A stretch of DNA of 64,000 nucleotides, taken from contig JAJTWR010000113.1 of the NCBI GenBank assembly GCA_021613335.1, positions 3,212,501 to 3,276,500 of the forward strand, written 5' to 3'. Below, piece by piece: positions 12,508 through 28,687 of the stretch. The notes beneath the pieces are model-generated. The model saw only the letters and a program-made list of their open reading frames with translations. It searched no databases and was not told where the DNA came from. Numbering within the stretch: the first letter of the stretch is position 1; each line of letters starts with the position of its first letter. The translations under genes and the position numbers were made by a program. Source of the DNA: Whitmania pigra (Eukaryota; Annelida; Clitellata; Hirudinida; Haemopidae).

Positions 12508-13783
12508 CAGTGCGTGTAAAAAGGTTTACAAGCACCCCTTAATTTTAACATAATTCTTACATTAATATTCTACACGCTTGTGCAAGATTTCTTTTCAATT
12601 GATCAAATGATGGCTGAAAATTTATCAAAACGTCAATTTTGGGCCATAGAAAAAAGTTACAAGCATTTTGGAAAAATTCAATTTATGGCTAAATTATCGT
12701 ATAATTAAATTATATATTTCTCCCAAACATTATTTTTAGTAACAAGGGATATTATGTAATAGTATGTCCTTTATTATGTAAAGTATTTGTATGCATATAT
12801 ATAATTGATTTAATAGTTGTCTCAAACTACTCTTTTTCCAGATCATTCCATGCCTTCACTAGGGCTTTCCTTTTGCAACTTGCCTTTCCATCTTTATGTA
12901 TTTTATCGCTAATCATTTTCCAAGAATTCAGTTATCTTGTGACCAGATTATAATCTCGATTTTTCATAGCTGGAAAATTTTTCTGAACAACTCAGAGATA
13001 TTTATAGATGCGTAATTTTTCTAAAGCATAAAGTCGTCATAATATTTATTCTTCTCAGTTGGAGACAAAAACCTCCCCAATTTTTCACCACAGTATGAAA
13101 AATTTTGAGCACCTTTTAGATAGGCTACAGAAGTCATGCGTTATGGAGGTATTCCATAGGTAGACCGTAAGCAAACTTCCTTTTTCTGTGTGATATAATT
13201 CGATTAATAATTCACATTTAAGTTATTAAAGTAGCATTGATAGTATTGACTTCCATCCAGACCAAAATATTTTTGTTCAAGAGTTCTGAAACTGACCATT
13301 TCGGTAGCCCTCGACATGTACACTTTTTCGTGATCTTTTTTTTATGTTCAGGACCTTCAAATGTCTCTTGCAATTAAATATTTCACCACTACACAAGTAA
13401 ATATTTTTCCTTAAAGCTTTGGAGTCTTTTTTGAATTTATGGTGTTTTTGAAATCTTCCGTATACATATTTCGCTCTATAGAATTTTGAGTCTTGTAAAA
13501 ATTTAAACTCAATATGAACATTTTTATTTAATTGCATACAATCATATTGAGAAGGAAAGTTATATTGAAGGCTGAAATTTTATTTTTTCTGTACAGCTGA
13601 TATTCAAGCTGCTTCTATTCATGATAAAAATATTATTTACAAAAATATTTGTTAAAATAGTTTTGTAAATTTTGCAAGCATTACTTGTCAAATAAAAAAA
13701 ATCCAAGTTTGACTTTGATCTATTCAATATTTTAGGAGTTACGCTAGAAAATAGGGACGCTTGTAACCATTTTAAACGCACTG
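12508..13783 (-). mobile_element. Tc1/mariner-type transposon, decayed
   Basis: The ends are inverted repeats beginning CAGTGCGT(G/T)TAAAA; the left reads CAGTGCGTGTAAAAAGG and the reverse-complemented right reads CAGTGCGTTTAAAATGG, and the similarity continues through ACAAGC. Each end is flanked by TA (12506-12507 and 13784-13785), the Tc1/mariner target duplication. The 1276-bp length is typical of a full element. Broken open frames on the minus strand (13277-13537, 13560-13838, and pieces near 12800-12960) could be transposase remnants, but I did not see an intact DDE core. The inverted repeats and TA sites are what I see; the superfamily is inferred from them. Confidence 0.8.
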
Positions 13784-14154
13784 TAAGTAGCCGATTATGA
13801 ATATTGAAAAAATAAAATAAGTTAATCAAGCTACCCACAACGTCTGGGCATGTCGTGACCCGACAAAATAGCCCCAGACAAAACGGCCCCGTCAGTGTGT
13901 GTGTGTTTTAAAAGGAAAACGGAGCCATAACCACTTAGAAAAAGTTAATTTCTAAAAATTGAATACTTTAACTGAAACAAATTCCAAATTTAATTCGAAA
14001 TCAGTGGTTTCAATGATTGTATGACAGTTTTGGAGTTTGATTCATACTAGGAAGATTCATCAAATTGAAAATTTATTGTCTAAAATATTTCTAAGATTAC
14101 TCACCTGAGTTTCTGGTGTCCCCATCCATTGATTTTTCAGATTTGAATATAATA

Positions 14155-14240
14155 TTATCGATTGATGTGCACCTTATGCGAAACGCACAAAGAGAATCAC
14201 TTCACCAGACATTCATCAGTCTGTTTCCCAGATCGTCTAA
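14155..14240. repeat. Dispersed repeat family A, diverged copy
   Basis: ATCGATTGATGTGCACCTTATGCG followed by a variant of AGAGAATCA-CTTCACCAG and CCCAGATCGTC matches, in order, blocks of the copies at about 4310 and 36330. Nothing coding is present. Confidence 0.55.
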
Positions 14241-14834
14241 ATTAGTTTATCCTTCTCTGAGTTCCTATTGAAGTGTGTAAATTGAAAAGCTAGGTTCAAA
14301 CTCATAGGCGAGTTTCGAAAAGAGCGGGATAAAGTGAAGATCGACATGACTAGGAGCATTGAAGGTTAACTGAATCGACACTATTTGTACTCTTGTTTAA
14401 GGACGTCCATCCCCCCCTTCACTTTATACTAGACAAAGGTCATCTCCTCCAGTTGTGCAAGATTTTGCTTCCCTTGGATGAGGCTTGATCTTGCTTTAAA
14501 TATCAACAAATTGGATTGGTTAATTTAGTTTGATGTTTTAAAATTTTACTGAGCTATTAAACGGGACGACTTTGTCGGCACTGTTTTTTTTCTTAGGATA
14601 TTGGGATATTGACATGGCGTAGAATTTATAATATTCAGATCTATTGTATTCCTTAATCAATCGACTCATAATGAGTAATGTAAAATAAATATAAGAATTG
14701 AATTTAGGTATTTATTAGTGTTATTAGTAGAATGATAGTTTTTAACATTTCCAATTTCTTTCTATGGAATCCTTGCAGATCCTTTGGATAACACTGCTAT
14801 TGAAAATGAATTTATAATGTTTTGATGTTGTATT

Positions 14835-14946
14835 CAAGGACGTCATTTCAGCTTTTTCCAAACCCTCTTACAACATGAGGAGATGACCTTTTTTCGCGTT
14901 TAGTCTAAAGTCGGGTGAAACGCCCCTCTCCCAAATGACGTTCCTG
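14835..14946. mobile_element. Short hAT-like MITE (GGACGTCATT family)
   Basis: The ends are inverted repeats: left CAAGGACGTCATT, right reverse complement CAGGAACGTCATT. The interior carries the family marks AGGTCATCTCCTC, TTTAGACTAAACGC and TTTGGAAAAAGCTG (read on the minus strand). The flanking 8-mers GTTGTATT and GTTACAAT agree at only 5 of 8 positions, so the target duplication is decayed. A partial opposite-orientation relative lies at about 14400-14475. Confidence 0.65.
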
Positions 14947-15076
14947 GTTACAATAAAAATCACCCATTATTTGTAAATTAAATATAAACGTCTAATTATC
15001 TAATAATCAAGATGTACGGCCAAATTTAGCACTTTCATTTATTTGTTATTAAAATGTGAGTTTTATAAACTAAATA

Positions 15077-16153
<1,077 letters not shown>

Positions 16154-17854
16154 TCTGGCGACAACTGCCTGCGAATATTTATCTTTATAAACAACCTTCT
16201 TACTCTTCTATCCAATGGAAGACGGGCTGGTTGGCGTGTGGACTGATTGGGAAATTGAAGGCGTGTCTCAGCATATGTCTATCACAGTAAAACGTTTACG
16301 AAATATTAACGACATTTTTATCTTTGGCTTTAAGAAATGTAATCTGCGAAAAAAATTCCATTTCAAAATGTGTATGTTGTAAATTTTTTTTGCCATCTTG
16401 CTTACATTTTGTATGAAACAACTTGACATCGCCTGAAGTTCGAATTATGATAAGTACCACCTGAACAGCTGGGATTGTTCTCAAATGCCAAATCAAGGAA
16501 AATGTCTAATCCGAATGCTTCCAATTATCACGCTTCGTCTCTAACGAGCAAATTATTTATACCATTGTGTCCGCCAATCGAATTTGCATGCGTCTCAAAT
16601 AGAGCTGGAGTGATTTGCGAAAGAAACTAGAAAAAATATAATTATAGCGTTACAAACATGAAACGTCAATCACCTGCTGGATAGAAACAAAATAGAAGCA
16701 CAATCGCCATCATCAAGGTTGACCCTCGGGCCAAATCAAGTGCTTAGACTGGAAATAGCAGCACAAATTTCTAACAAAGAAATCCATAACTAAGTTGTCT
16801 AGCCTCTAAGATACGTCTCACTTCGTTAACACGCTTGATTTAAGTCTCTCTACACCAAACACATAGTTTTAATCTGAATGCGAAGGTATTTTATTGAATC
16901 CTGGACTATATAACGAACGAGACGATATAACGAATAATGAATTGGATCTTATAACAAATTCTTAAGTTCCACCTTGTTATTTCGTCTACCACAAGATTTA
17001 AATATTTTTTATATGAAAAATACAAATTTGAACCGATGAATAAAAGCTAATATATTTAATTTGTTCGCCAGAGTTTTAAAATTTGTGCTTCGTTCACCAG
17101 TTTGAAAGTTATTGTAAAATCGGTGGGCTACGTATTTGTAGCAATATTTGTAAAATTAATTGATTGATTGATTGGTTGGTTTTGTTGGCTAGTCATGGAC
17201 GTCATTGAGGAGGGGGGGGTGCAACAGCCTCATTCTGACTTTAGACCAGATCGTTTTGCTAGGGTATACTCTCCTGAATGTTGGCCAGAAGCAAAAAATG
17301 ATCATCTTCTCAAGCAGTGCAAGGGTTTTCCCCTTCCCTTCTCCCCTTGGAAAATGCGATAAAATTAAATTTATTAGATTTATTTATTAAATCAAATTTT
17401 TTTATTCCTATATGTTGTAACTAAACTAGTAGAAAAATTTTGAACGAAATTGAAAAAGCATCTTTACGCTTTTTAATGATGCTTTCTATGTTGATGTTAT
17501 GAAATTTATGTTTTTTTTCTCGTGTTTCTCAATTCTCGCCAGTAGCAGGTTTTTGATTATACGTTGTTGAAAATCGATTTCTTAGTTATTTGGTTTAATT
17601 TGCATAACGTTCTGTCGATGTATAAATCAGATGTTTTTATTTTTAAAATCGTTGCTTCGAAATAACGACTTATCTTCTGACAAATGCTTATTGTGCTATT
17701 TGCAGCCTTTCTAGATCCTTTTCTATGATATTTATTATACAAATTTTAACACTTTTGATAAAAAGCTTCCCTCACCATGTTGATCGGGAATGTAATGCAA
17801 GATACCAATCTAAGTAACTGAAGTTCAATCATTTATCCCAGGTAATTTGAAAAA
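16154..17854. other. Intergenic region between divergent Bar-like gene and NOP16
   Basis: No coding exon recognised. It should contain the Bar-like promoter near its left edge and the NOP16 promoter at its right. A decayed copy of the GGACGTCATT MITE family lies at about 17194-17355 (CATGGACGTCATTGAGG start, CCCCTTGGAAAA near the end). Confidence 0.5.
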
Positions 17855-18731
17855 ATGGCCAAAATACAAAGACTTAGGAAAAAGTTCAATTACAATAAGA
17901 ACAGGAAGAGGGAATGGAAGAAGAAGAAAACTTTGCCAAAAGTTAAATGGTTTGTTACACACTTGTCCTCTGCTATTGCTAAATATTTGTGAAAAGTTAA
18001 TTCTTTATTTGATGAAAGTCCGTTGCATAATTAAGAAGTTATGAAAATTCACATATCTTTTGATATTGTAGTGAAATTTTGGAAAATTGCTGGGATCATA
18101 AGCTTAGCCATACTGTCAATCTTCAGAAGATTGGTCTTTCACATGATTCCAATGTCACTATCAGAATTCCTACAACAAAGGTCTGCCAGAAAATTTTTTA
18201 AGATTTATGTTTGTGATTGTTTAGATTTGATAAATGTTGAGAATGTCACAATTTATGTTCAAACATTAATTTACTTAAAACCAAGGAACTTCTGTTAAAA
18301 AAAGAGATTGTTGAAATGCCAAAAGTTGAAGAAACATCGGAAGTTGTAAAAGGTTGGTCTTATTGCATGTAGATTTAAGGCATAAGTATTTCCATGGAGA
18401 TTTAAATTGCCATTTAAATTTTAAAAGCAATTATAAACTAAATCCACATGTATTATCAGCTCTTGAAGAAATGGCAAAACCAGTCAAGAAAATGCCAAAG
18501 CAGACTCTCGATGAATCAAAGTTCTGCCAAGAAATGATTGAAAAGTATAAAAATAACTACAACGTGAGTGATATTTTAAATCCACGGTGACCTAACAAAC
18601 ATCTTTATTGAAACGTCATCGTTGAATGTTTGTGCTTTCAGGCTATGGCTCGGGATCGACGTAACTTTTATCAACTCACTGCAAACCAAATCAGAAAAAA
18701 AGTGGAGACTTATCACCAAATAAATGGATAA
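17855..18731 (+). CDS. NOP16: Nucleolar protein 16 (60S ribosome biogenesis factor)
   Basis: A nucleolar protein needed for large-subunit ribosome assembly. Five exons are phase-consistent: 17855-17949, 18072-18180, 18286-18352, 18460-18563, 18642-18731 (154 residues; vertebrate proteins are about 178). The start MAKIQRLRKKFNYNKNRKR matches the basic NOP16 N-terminus. Exon 2 carries CWDHK and GLSHDSN (cf. IRHAWDHAKS...GLAVDPN). Exon 5 carries AMARDRRNFYQLTANQIRKK (cf. AMARDEKNYYQDTPKQIRSK). It ends in an ordinary stop at 18729-18731, with AATAAA at 18751-18756. The donors of exons 2 and 3 (GTCTGC, GTTGGT) are weak, so those borders are the least certain. Confidence 0.88.
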
Positions 18732-18973
18732 TGAGGAACAATCTGCCCTTAATAAAACATGTAAAACACAATGTTAATGTTATTTCTTACATGTTATTAA
18801 TTCAGAGAACCACCATATTTGGGATTTTGACCAGTTTCTGTGTGACAATTTGATCTGCAAAATCATTTGCAGAGGTTCATCAGACTTCTTAACTGTTAAC
18901 AATATTTCTTTTTTCCACTACTTTTGAGCCACCAAGGATATTTAGTTGACACTTTCCATTGGAGAGACGAGGA

Positions 18974-19061
18974 CTCCAACTATGCAAATAAGCATCAATT
19001 AAACATGCTTTTCAATCAAATGGGAACAAGTACTTGACGTACTTGATTGAACCTTGAGTAC
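18974..19061. repeat. Dispersed repeat C, copy 1 (other copy 53763-53861)
   Basis: The segment from TCCAACTATGCAAATAAGC through GGGAACAAGT and TTGACGTACTTGATTG to CCTTGAGTAC is nearly identical to 53763-53861. In both places it is followed directly by (C/T)AATGGTGG(A/G)TTTAGGAGG, so the two parts probably moved as one unit. Confidence 0.8.
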
Positions 19062-19629
19062 TAATGGTGGGTTTAGGAGGAGGGACAGGGGGGATATTTG
19101 TCTGACTACTTTAGACCAGACCAAAAAAAAAGGTCATCTCATGCTTTGCAAGGGTTTTCCCCTTTGGAAAATGCTGAAGTCCCTGTTAAGAGATTGTCTT
19201 TCAACTTGTGTTTTTATTGTTTCACGACCGTAAATCCTGTAGAGATTGCACATTCTGATTTTGACGTCTGGTTTGATGGCTCATGATTTTATAATTAAAT
19301 CGTTCAGTATATCAATCAGATGATCGACGTTATGCTGCAGGCGAGGGTTTATTACTAGTGCCTTCTGGTGAATGCAGTTTATCGTATGTATAATAATAAA
19401 AGTGATGATGATGATAATAAAAATGATTGACAGACTGATTGCTCTTTCCTAATTCGATTTTGAAATTGTAAATTTGTTTGAGGATTTATATTTAATTTTT
19501 TCATTTCTAATTATTTCGATGGAGGTTTGAACCCGTAAACCTAGGAAGCGGTATTTTAAGCAAATTCAAAAACATTTCAATTAAACCTATCAAAAATTTG
19601 AGTTTACGTAAATAATTTACGGTAAATGT

Positions 19630-19735
19630 CGTTTTGCGCAATAGTCTATATAGGCAACTGTCAGTGATCAGTTGCCATGTGAGCAACCGCCATGTGAGCT
19701 ATCGCCATTTGAGCAAAAGTCAGGAAACCGCCACC
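19630..19735. repeat. Repeat D, short copy with internal GTGAGCAAC motif
   Basis: Contains TGCGCAATAGTCTATATAGG, CAACTGTCAG and then repeated GTGAGC(A/T)A(C/T)CGCCAT units. It is clearly related to the longer copy at 35727-35965. Confidence 0.7.
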
Positions 19736-19776
19736 TTCACTTCACAGGTCTTGACCTAATTCGTTGGTGTCATTAG

Positions 19777-20084
19777 CAGGGACGTACCGAAGGCAAAATA
19801 GTGGGGGGCATGAAGAACAGTTTTTCCCAACTCCAAAAATTCTTCTAAAATATTAAATGTATCGGAAGTGATCGTACTGGCACGGCAACAATGTTCAACT
19901 GCGGTGTTTGTTCTGTGTGCTTGACAAGGAGCATATGATACAAAATGGCCAACCAACTCAGATACTTTCTGTTGAGCTCCTTTAAACTTTCCCGACATTG
20001 AAGCATCAAAATAATACGATTGAAAAGAAAGATTGTCAGTATCAACGGCATTGCCCCTCTTGCCCCCCTCAAGGGGCGTCCCTG
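19777..20084. mobile_element. hAT deletion derivative with transposase remnant
   Basis: The ends CAGGGACGTACC and (reverse complement) CAGGGACGCCCC are flanked by a perfect 8-bp duplication GTCATTAG (19769-19776 and 20085-20092). On the minus strand from 19998, an open frame MSGKFKGAQQKVSELVG then CQAHRTNTAVEH and FNILEEFLEL resembles the conserved core of ZMYM/DUF4371-type hAT transposases (N-M-S-G-K-x-x-G ... H-x-x-N-x-x-V). The 308-bp element thus seems to be an internally deleted copy that kept a transposase fragment. Confidence 0.88.
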
Positions 20085-21064
20085 GTCATTAGTAATATTA
20101 GTTAACTTGCTTAAGTAGGAGGTCGAATGTTGTGGATGATAGAAAATGAGGGAGAGGTATTGGTAGTTTAGGTTTTTAATTGTCACTATTGTTGTTCTTA
20201 TGCCGTTAATATTTTAAATGCCACCATCACTACCGCTAAAGCCAATTTTATTTTAGCTAAGTGAAAAACAACAAATGAAACGAATTTCAGTTAAAGAAGA
20301 CATCTGTAAATTATCGATGTACCTCTTGAGCGCGGTTGCTACTGCTGCTAGTACTTTTGGCTGTCTCCAAATTAGGCGAGAAGGCTTAAAAATAAACAAA
20401 AAATGGAAGCACGACATTAAGAACATGCAGAATGTTAATAATAAAGGTCATTTCGAGTTGATTTTAATGCTCATTTCGTTTCAATTTCATTTTAACTCTT
20501 GGTTTGATATAGTGCTTTAGATATCGCACGATTAGTGAACTTTGAACAGTTTGGTGAGATTTTGTTGATTACAACATTTGCTGTGATTTAGGGGTCATGA
20601 CTCAGTTGGTTGTCATGATTTTACAGCTAATTTCAAATTTATATTATTCAATTCTTAATACAGATTTTCTTTCTAAAGAAATTAAGTCTAATTAATTAAA
20701 TGATTCGCCATTTATTATACACACAAGCAAAAGAGATATTCAGTCTAAAGTGGTTGGTTGCTTATTTATGTCCGTTTTCTACTGTTGGGTTTATGGACAG
20801 GTCGTACTTGTGATATCATCTGCTTCAAATAAAAGGATTCCATTACATATATCTTTAAATAGCTTTATTCGGATATTTGTGAAATTCAGTTGAAACAATA
20901 CAAAAGGTCTTCCGTTACTCATCATAGCACTCATGTTTTATTTTTTATCGCTGAGCTTATATTCAGATGTTTTCGATCGAAATTTTAAGGCCACGAACTT
21001 TGAACTGGACCATGATGTAGGCTGATGGAATGTTCGCCTCATTCAGTGATGCACTGCTCCCAAG

Positions 21065-24232
<3,168 letters not shown>

Positions 24233-24639
24233 AAAATCAGTCGACTTTCATCTGAATATTTGTCTAAAAAATTTTAAATATAACCGAACATAATTGCTAC
24301 AGAAAATTATATTAAATTAATTATAACATCTTTTATAATTTTCTCCACGTTAAAAATTGCAATAAAAAATGGAAAAACAAGTAACACACTATTATTCAAA
24401 AGTCGAACTTTCTCAATATTTTGTTTATATTTACATCGTTAATATCATCTAAATTACTTGTATTTATTACACAATTATAATTTAATGTTCAGATAATTAC
24501 ATAACTATATAGCAACACCGAAGATAATTGTTTACAACAGTATTTTTAAGTGATGCCATTTTGGGTACTTGACAGCTGAAAATTAACAGCTTTTTTCTGA
24601 AATATTCCGCCTCATTAGAATGCATTTTGTAAAAGTTCA
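24233..24639. other. Short gap between convergent ACMSD and Lbx
   Basis: About 400 bp of AT-rich sequence holding the two 3' untranslated regions. No other feature seen. Confidence 0.6.
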
Positions 24640-27600
24640 TCAGCACTTTTTCTTGTGACAATTTGATTGGAAAAATTCTTCCAGTTTGGTTAGTGAGGAG
24701 CAGTTGTTGCCGAGAATTTTGGCTGCGTTCATGTCTGCTTTCAGTTCCTCCATGTCTCGTTTCAGCTTGGCACGTCTGTTCTGGAACCATGTTATGACCT
24801 GGATATTTATTCGAAAGTTATTTAATAAACTTCCTGCATTTTAATGCTGCATAAATTTTTAAAAATTGATTTAATAATTTTTAGTTATCTCAAGAACGCG
24901 CAAAACATTCACTAGCGCGCAACGTTGCGAATATACAGCATGAGGACATTGACTTGAATCGATTATTGAGAGGATTGATACATCAAGGTTCAGTGTAGAT
25001 GATGGAATGCTTTGTGAATGGTGAAGAGATTGGTTGCTTAAAATTGAGACAAATTTATTGACATTGAAATGAAGTACACTTTTTGTTATTTGATGTCATA
25101 CGCATTTGAATTACTCGTTTGGATTCAGTAATCTTGTTATCATTGCATTTCATTCAAAATGAATTCTTTTTAATGAAACACTTGCATTAATGACAAGCAG
25201 TTAAAACATACAAAACATCATTTAATATTGTGATGTTTAGTCCAAATCATCTTACTTATGCAATGGACTATAATCAAATAAATGCAAAGATGTCAACCAG
25301 AGAGAACCTGCATGAGAAGTGAAGTTTTACCATGAAAATTAGAAAAAAACTGATGCTATTAAACTCAACATTATCAGTAAAATATCCGGAACACAGCAGA
25401 GAATTCCGTGCAAAAGTTCGTGTTCAAATTCAATGTGCTTCTTGTCCGGATGAGTTCGCTGATTCGATTTCTGTTTAAGCTTTGCAATCCATCATTTCCT
25501 GTCTCCCGTTTGTTGCTGCCATTATCCTAAAACATTGTCTTCATCTTCTTAACATCACTCAACCCACAAATACTTCAAACATTTTCGACTGTATTTCTCA
25601 GCATTTGCACTAAACTATTTTGATCATTATTCGACATGCTTTTTATGACTTTTTAAACACATGCTTCCTCAGACATTCAAAATGAGTTTGTCCTCTTTTG
25701 GCGAATAGATATCTTATTTTGTAAGCATTAGGCACTTTTTTTTGCATTGAAGCTTATGCTTAGTTATTTCAAATATCACTTGCATTTCATCATTACAGAA
25801 ATTCTGTTTGGAGCCATTCAAATTTATCAAAATATTTCAGGAAAATTTTGAAGAGTTGTCATTTTACAACCCGATCATTTAATCGATTCATTTGTCGCCC
25901 TGACGTATTTAGGGGGGAAGGGGGGCTTACGGGTTCAAACTACCGAAATCATTTTCCTGTTTGTCGCCATTTTATAAAACCTTGTCAAATTTAATTCTCT
26001 AACTGTTGTTAATACCCGTTAATTGTTTATAATAAAATTGCACAGAGAATAACATTTGCGGTATAAAACATTAAAATTCGACTAAATTGCATCGTAAAGA
26101 ACGTTGTAACAATTTCAGTTTTAACGATCAACTCACAGAATGATGATAACTCTTAATAACAATATCTAAACTCACAGAATGATGATAACTCTTAATAACA
26201 ATAACTAAACTCACAGAATGAGGATAACTCTTGTTTAACATGATGTTGAGTAACTTTCCTAAAACAGTGCTTAACTTGACAAAATTAACTTACAGCAACA
26301 TTTTTAATAATAAAAGCTTAATAATAATAATTTAATAATTCGCAGAGAATGAAAGTCAACATTTTTTAAACGTAATTTTTAATTAACTAACCAAGTTTAA
26401 TCAACGATTTAACCATTTTTAAAACATCTCAATTTAAATCAACAACTTGCTTCCTTACAAAACCAAATATTTCGATAATAAAAATTTCTTATTTAGCAAC
26501 GACGGAAGCTGGGCAATTGCTCGCTGACAAAAAAATCGTTGTCAATTATTGTTATTGTGTTAACATAAATATTACTGTGATTGTTTGTTGAAAACCGATC
26601 AAACAAATCGAATGTTATTCCTTTCGCTTCAATTATTTTAATTTTACATTCTATTAAATGAAATCAGCATGGATCCTGCATTATATGTGTGAAGCATCTC
26701 TTATACCTCTTATGCCTCATACCTATGATGCAATTTGTGTTAAAATTTGGCTTTTATTCAAAGATCTTTTAAGAGATTAACTTTTATCGTAATATATTTT
26801 ATCGTTTAAGCGTTTATTGGTGAGTTACGACATTGCCAATTATAACTCCTAAAAATGAAAGATTTAAGTTTTTAAAGCGAAACCTGAGAATTGGAAAGAT
26901 TTAATGAAGAAGCCACCTCATCCCTGTCTGCGGGTGTTAAATATTTCTGGAAACGAAACCTCTTTTCCAGTTGGATGAGTTGTTGATTGGTGAAGGCGGT
27001 TCTGGTTTTCCTTCTCTTTTTGAGAAAGTTTCTGATGTAGACAGGACTGTGATAACTTCTTACGGACGCAAATGGACAGCTGTTTTGTAACAAGTTTCTT
27101 TCAGCTGCAAGGAGGCAGTACGTCCATTATAATTAGAAGGAACACGAATTCCACCACACCTTCAAGCAGACGTTATCCTCATCAACACTAGCATCATCAT
27201 CACCGCCATCGTTATCATCATCATCGTCATCGTCATCATCCTCATCGCCGTCATCATCATCACCGCCATCGTCATCATCATCATCACCGCCATCGTTATC
27301 ATCATCATCACCGCCATCGTTATCATCATCATCATCATAGTCACCACCACCTTCTTCATCATCATCGTAGTCGTTATCGTCATAATCATCGCAGTCGTGG
27401 TCGTCATCGTCATAAGCATCATACCCATCGCTATCATCATCGCAACCCCTCCCACTAATCTTGTCCAAGTCAATTTACATTCTGACGCCTTCTAGTTGAA
27501 GCCATTAAGAAGGAAAGTAAATCTCGCCAACCAATCACGTGCTGCCAAACAAAACCTTTTTTTGTTGTTTTTGCAAGAAATTCGACAAAGGCGCTCACTT

Positions 27601-28687
27601 AGCACGTTAAACATGGTAAAACTTGGAGATGAGGCGTAAATACGGGGGAGGAATCATTGGAACACAACCTCACGTCCATCTTCATTAAAACCTCTCACAT
27701 TGCACTCCCATAAATCTCGCTTCTTCTCTTTGAGTGCTTTAATTTCATTTTCGGTGGTAACTGCTTGTAAAATGTGTAAAATATGATTTCATAGGATTAT
27801 TTAATATTAAAGCCATGTTTCTTGGTGCAATTTATAATGTAATGCATTTTATAGGTCGATAACCCAAGCACGCCTTCTTACGTATTTATAAATATTATGT
27901 GATATTAAATATCGCATTTCAAGATATTTTCTAGATAGATAGATAGATAGATATATTGGGACGGCAGATTAAGGACGATTATGATTAAGTGAAACGAGCA
28001 ATCGGCGCGACAGAATTTACGTGCGACAGAATGGACTTATCATCCATCGAGAAGCTTTATGAGGCTCTCAAGTTGAAAAATTTCCAATATTTCCTGAGAA
28101 TGGTTTGTGGCAATTTTTGACTTTGTTCAGGGCCCCTTAATTACGCTTTCACCTCCTGGCGTTGCTAACTCCTTGGTACTATAATGTAAATGTTTTGACA
28201 TCCGTCTGTCAGGAAAGTGCGAACTAGTACGAGGAGCGAGGTGTGTTGTTGAAAACATCGAGAGAACAGTTGGTAATTGGAATATTTTTCTCTCTAAAAG
28301 CCCTCAGAGATTGAAAACGGTTATAATTCACGACGAAGGGTGCAACTCACGTTCAAGTTGAGTGGTTTGAGTTCTCCTCGGGTGGTTGCTGTTGATCATC
28401 ATCAGGTAGAGGGAGGTGAGAGGATTCCTCTGACAGTCGACAGGATCTGCTGGTGGGCAATCAGCTGAGGACGGTAAAAAATCTCCTCCTCCTCTTACGT
28501 GAAACGGAGATTTTCTGCAGTCGTCCCAAGGTCGTACAATGAGTTTTTCCCGAGGTGAAGTTTCTCTCGATTCGAGTTGCAAGATGTCTGCTATGCAGAA
28601 GGAGTTGAATTTCTTGTGATTGTGTGCAGTGTAAACATCTTCCGTTTCAATATTCGAAGATTCATTCATCCTTCCAACCACCTCCAT
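24640..28687 (-). CDS. Lbx: Ladybird-type homeobox transcription factor
   Basis: Three exons (28687-28351, 27104-26884, 24798-24640) encode 238 residues. The eh1-like repressor motif FCIADIL is at residues 30-36. The homeodomain is at about 143-202: RRKTRTAFTNQQ, LEKRF, QKYLTPADRDEVA, then across the intron VITWFQNRRAKLKRD. The run RRAKLKRDMEELKAD continues past the homeodomain exactly as in LBX proteins, which makes this family call strong. The intron falls between homeodomain residues 44 and 45, a position reported for Lbx genes. In other animals Lbx acts in muscle precursor and dorsal neural or heart lineages. Start is the first Met of the open frame; Met7 is an alternative. The tail after the homeodomain is short (about 36 residues). 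Confidence 0.95.
25236..25285. repeat. Fragment of repeat D inside the large Lbx intron
   Basis: GTCCAAATCATCTTACTTATGC followed by GGACTATAATCAAATAAAT matches the right part of the 35727-35965 copy (GTCCAAATCATCTCAGTTATGC ... GGACTATAACCAAATAAAT). Confidence 0.7.
26131..26245. repeat. Three 39-bp tandem units in Lbx intron 2
   Basis: The unit ACTCACAGAATGATGATAAC plus TCTTAATAACAAT... begins at 26131, 26170 and 26209. The first two are almost identical; the third is slightly changed and truncated. Confidence 0.9.
27184..27440. repeat. ATC/GAT-rich compound microsatellite in Lbx intron 1
   Basis: About 250 bp of (ATC)n mixed with CGCC, GTC and GTT variants. On the minus strand it produces artificial Asp-rich or Met/Thr-rich open frames. 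It sits between Lbx exons 1 and 2. Confidence 0.9.
27930..27953. repeat. TAGA microsatellite
   Basis: A short run of TAGA units (CTAGATAGATAGATAGATAG) in Lbx intron 1. Confidence 0.9.

Larger units (their letters stand above)
18732..21064. other. Intergenic, repeat-rich
   Basis: Between NOP16 and ACMSD. It holds a copy of repeat C (18974-19061) running straight into a MITE-like segment (19062-19195), a copy of repeat D (19630-19735), and the hAT derivative 19777-20084. The open frame 20275-20520 has no family resemblance and is not called. Confidence 0.55.

Noticed and set aside
20275..20520. 81-codon plus-strand open frame
   Set aside because: No family resemblance, no splice partners, AT-rich intergenic setting.
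27133..27473. Asp-rich and Met/Thr-rich minus-strand open frames
   Set aside because: Translation of the ATC/GAT microsatellite in Lbx intron 1; no start context or splice support.
28033..28118. Short plus-strand frame starting MDLSSIEKLYEAL
   Set aside because: Only 28 codons, inside Lbx intron 1, no support.
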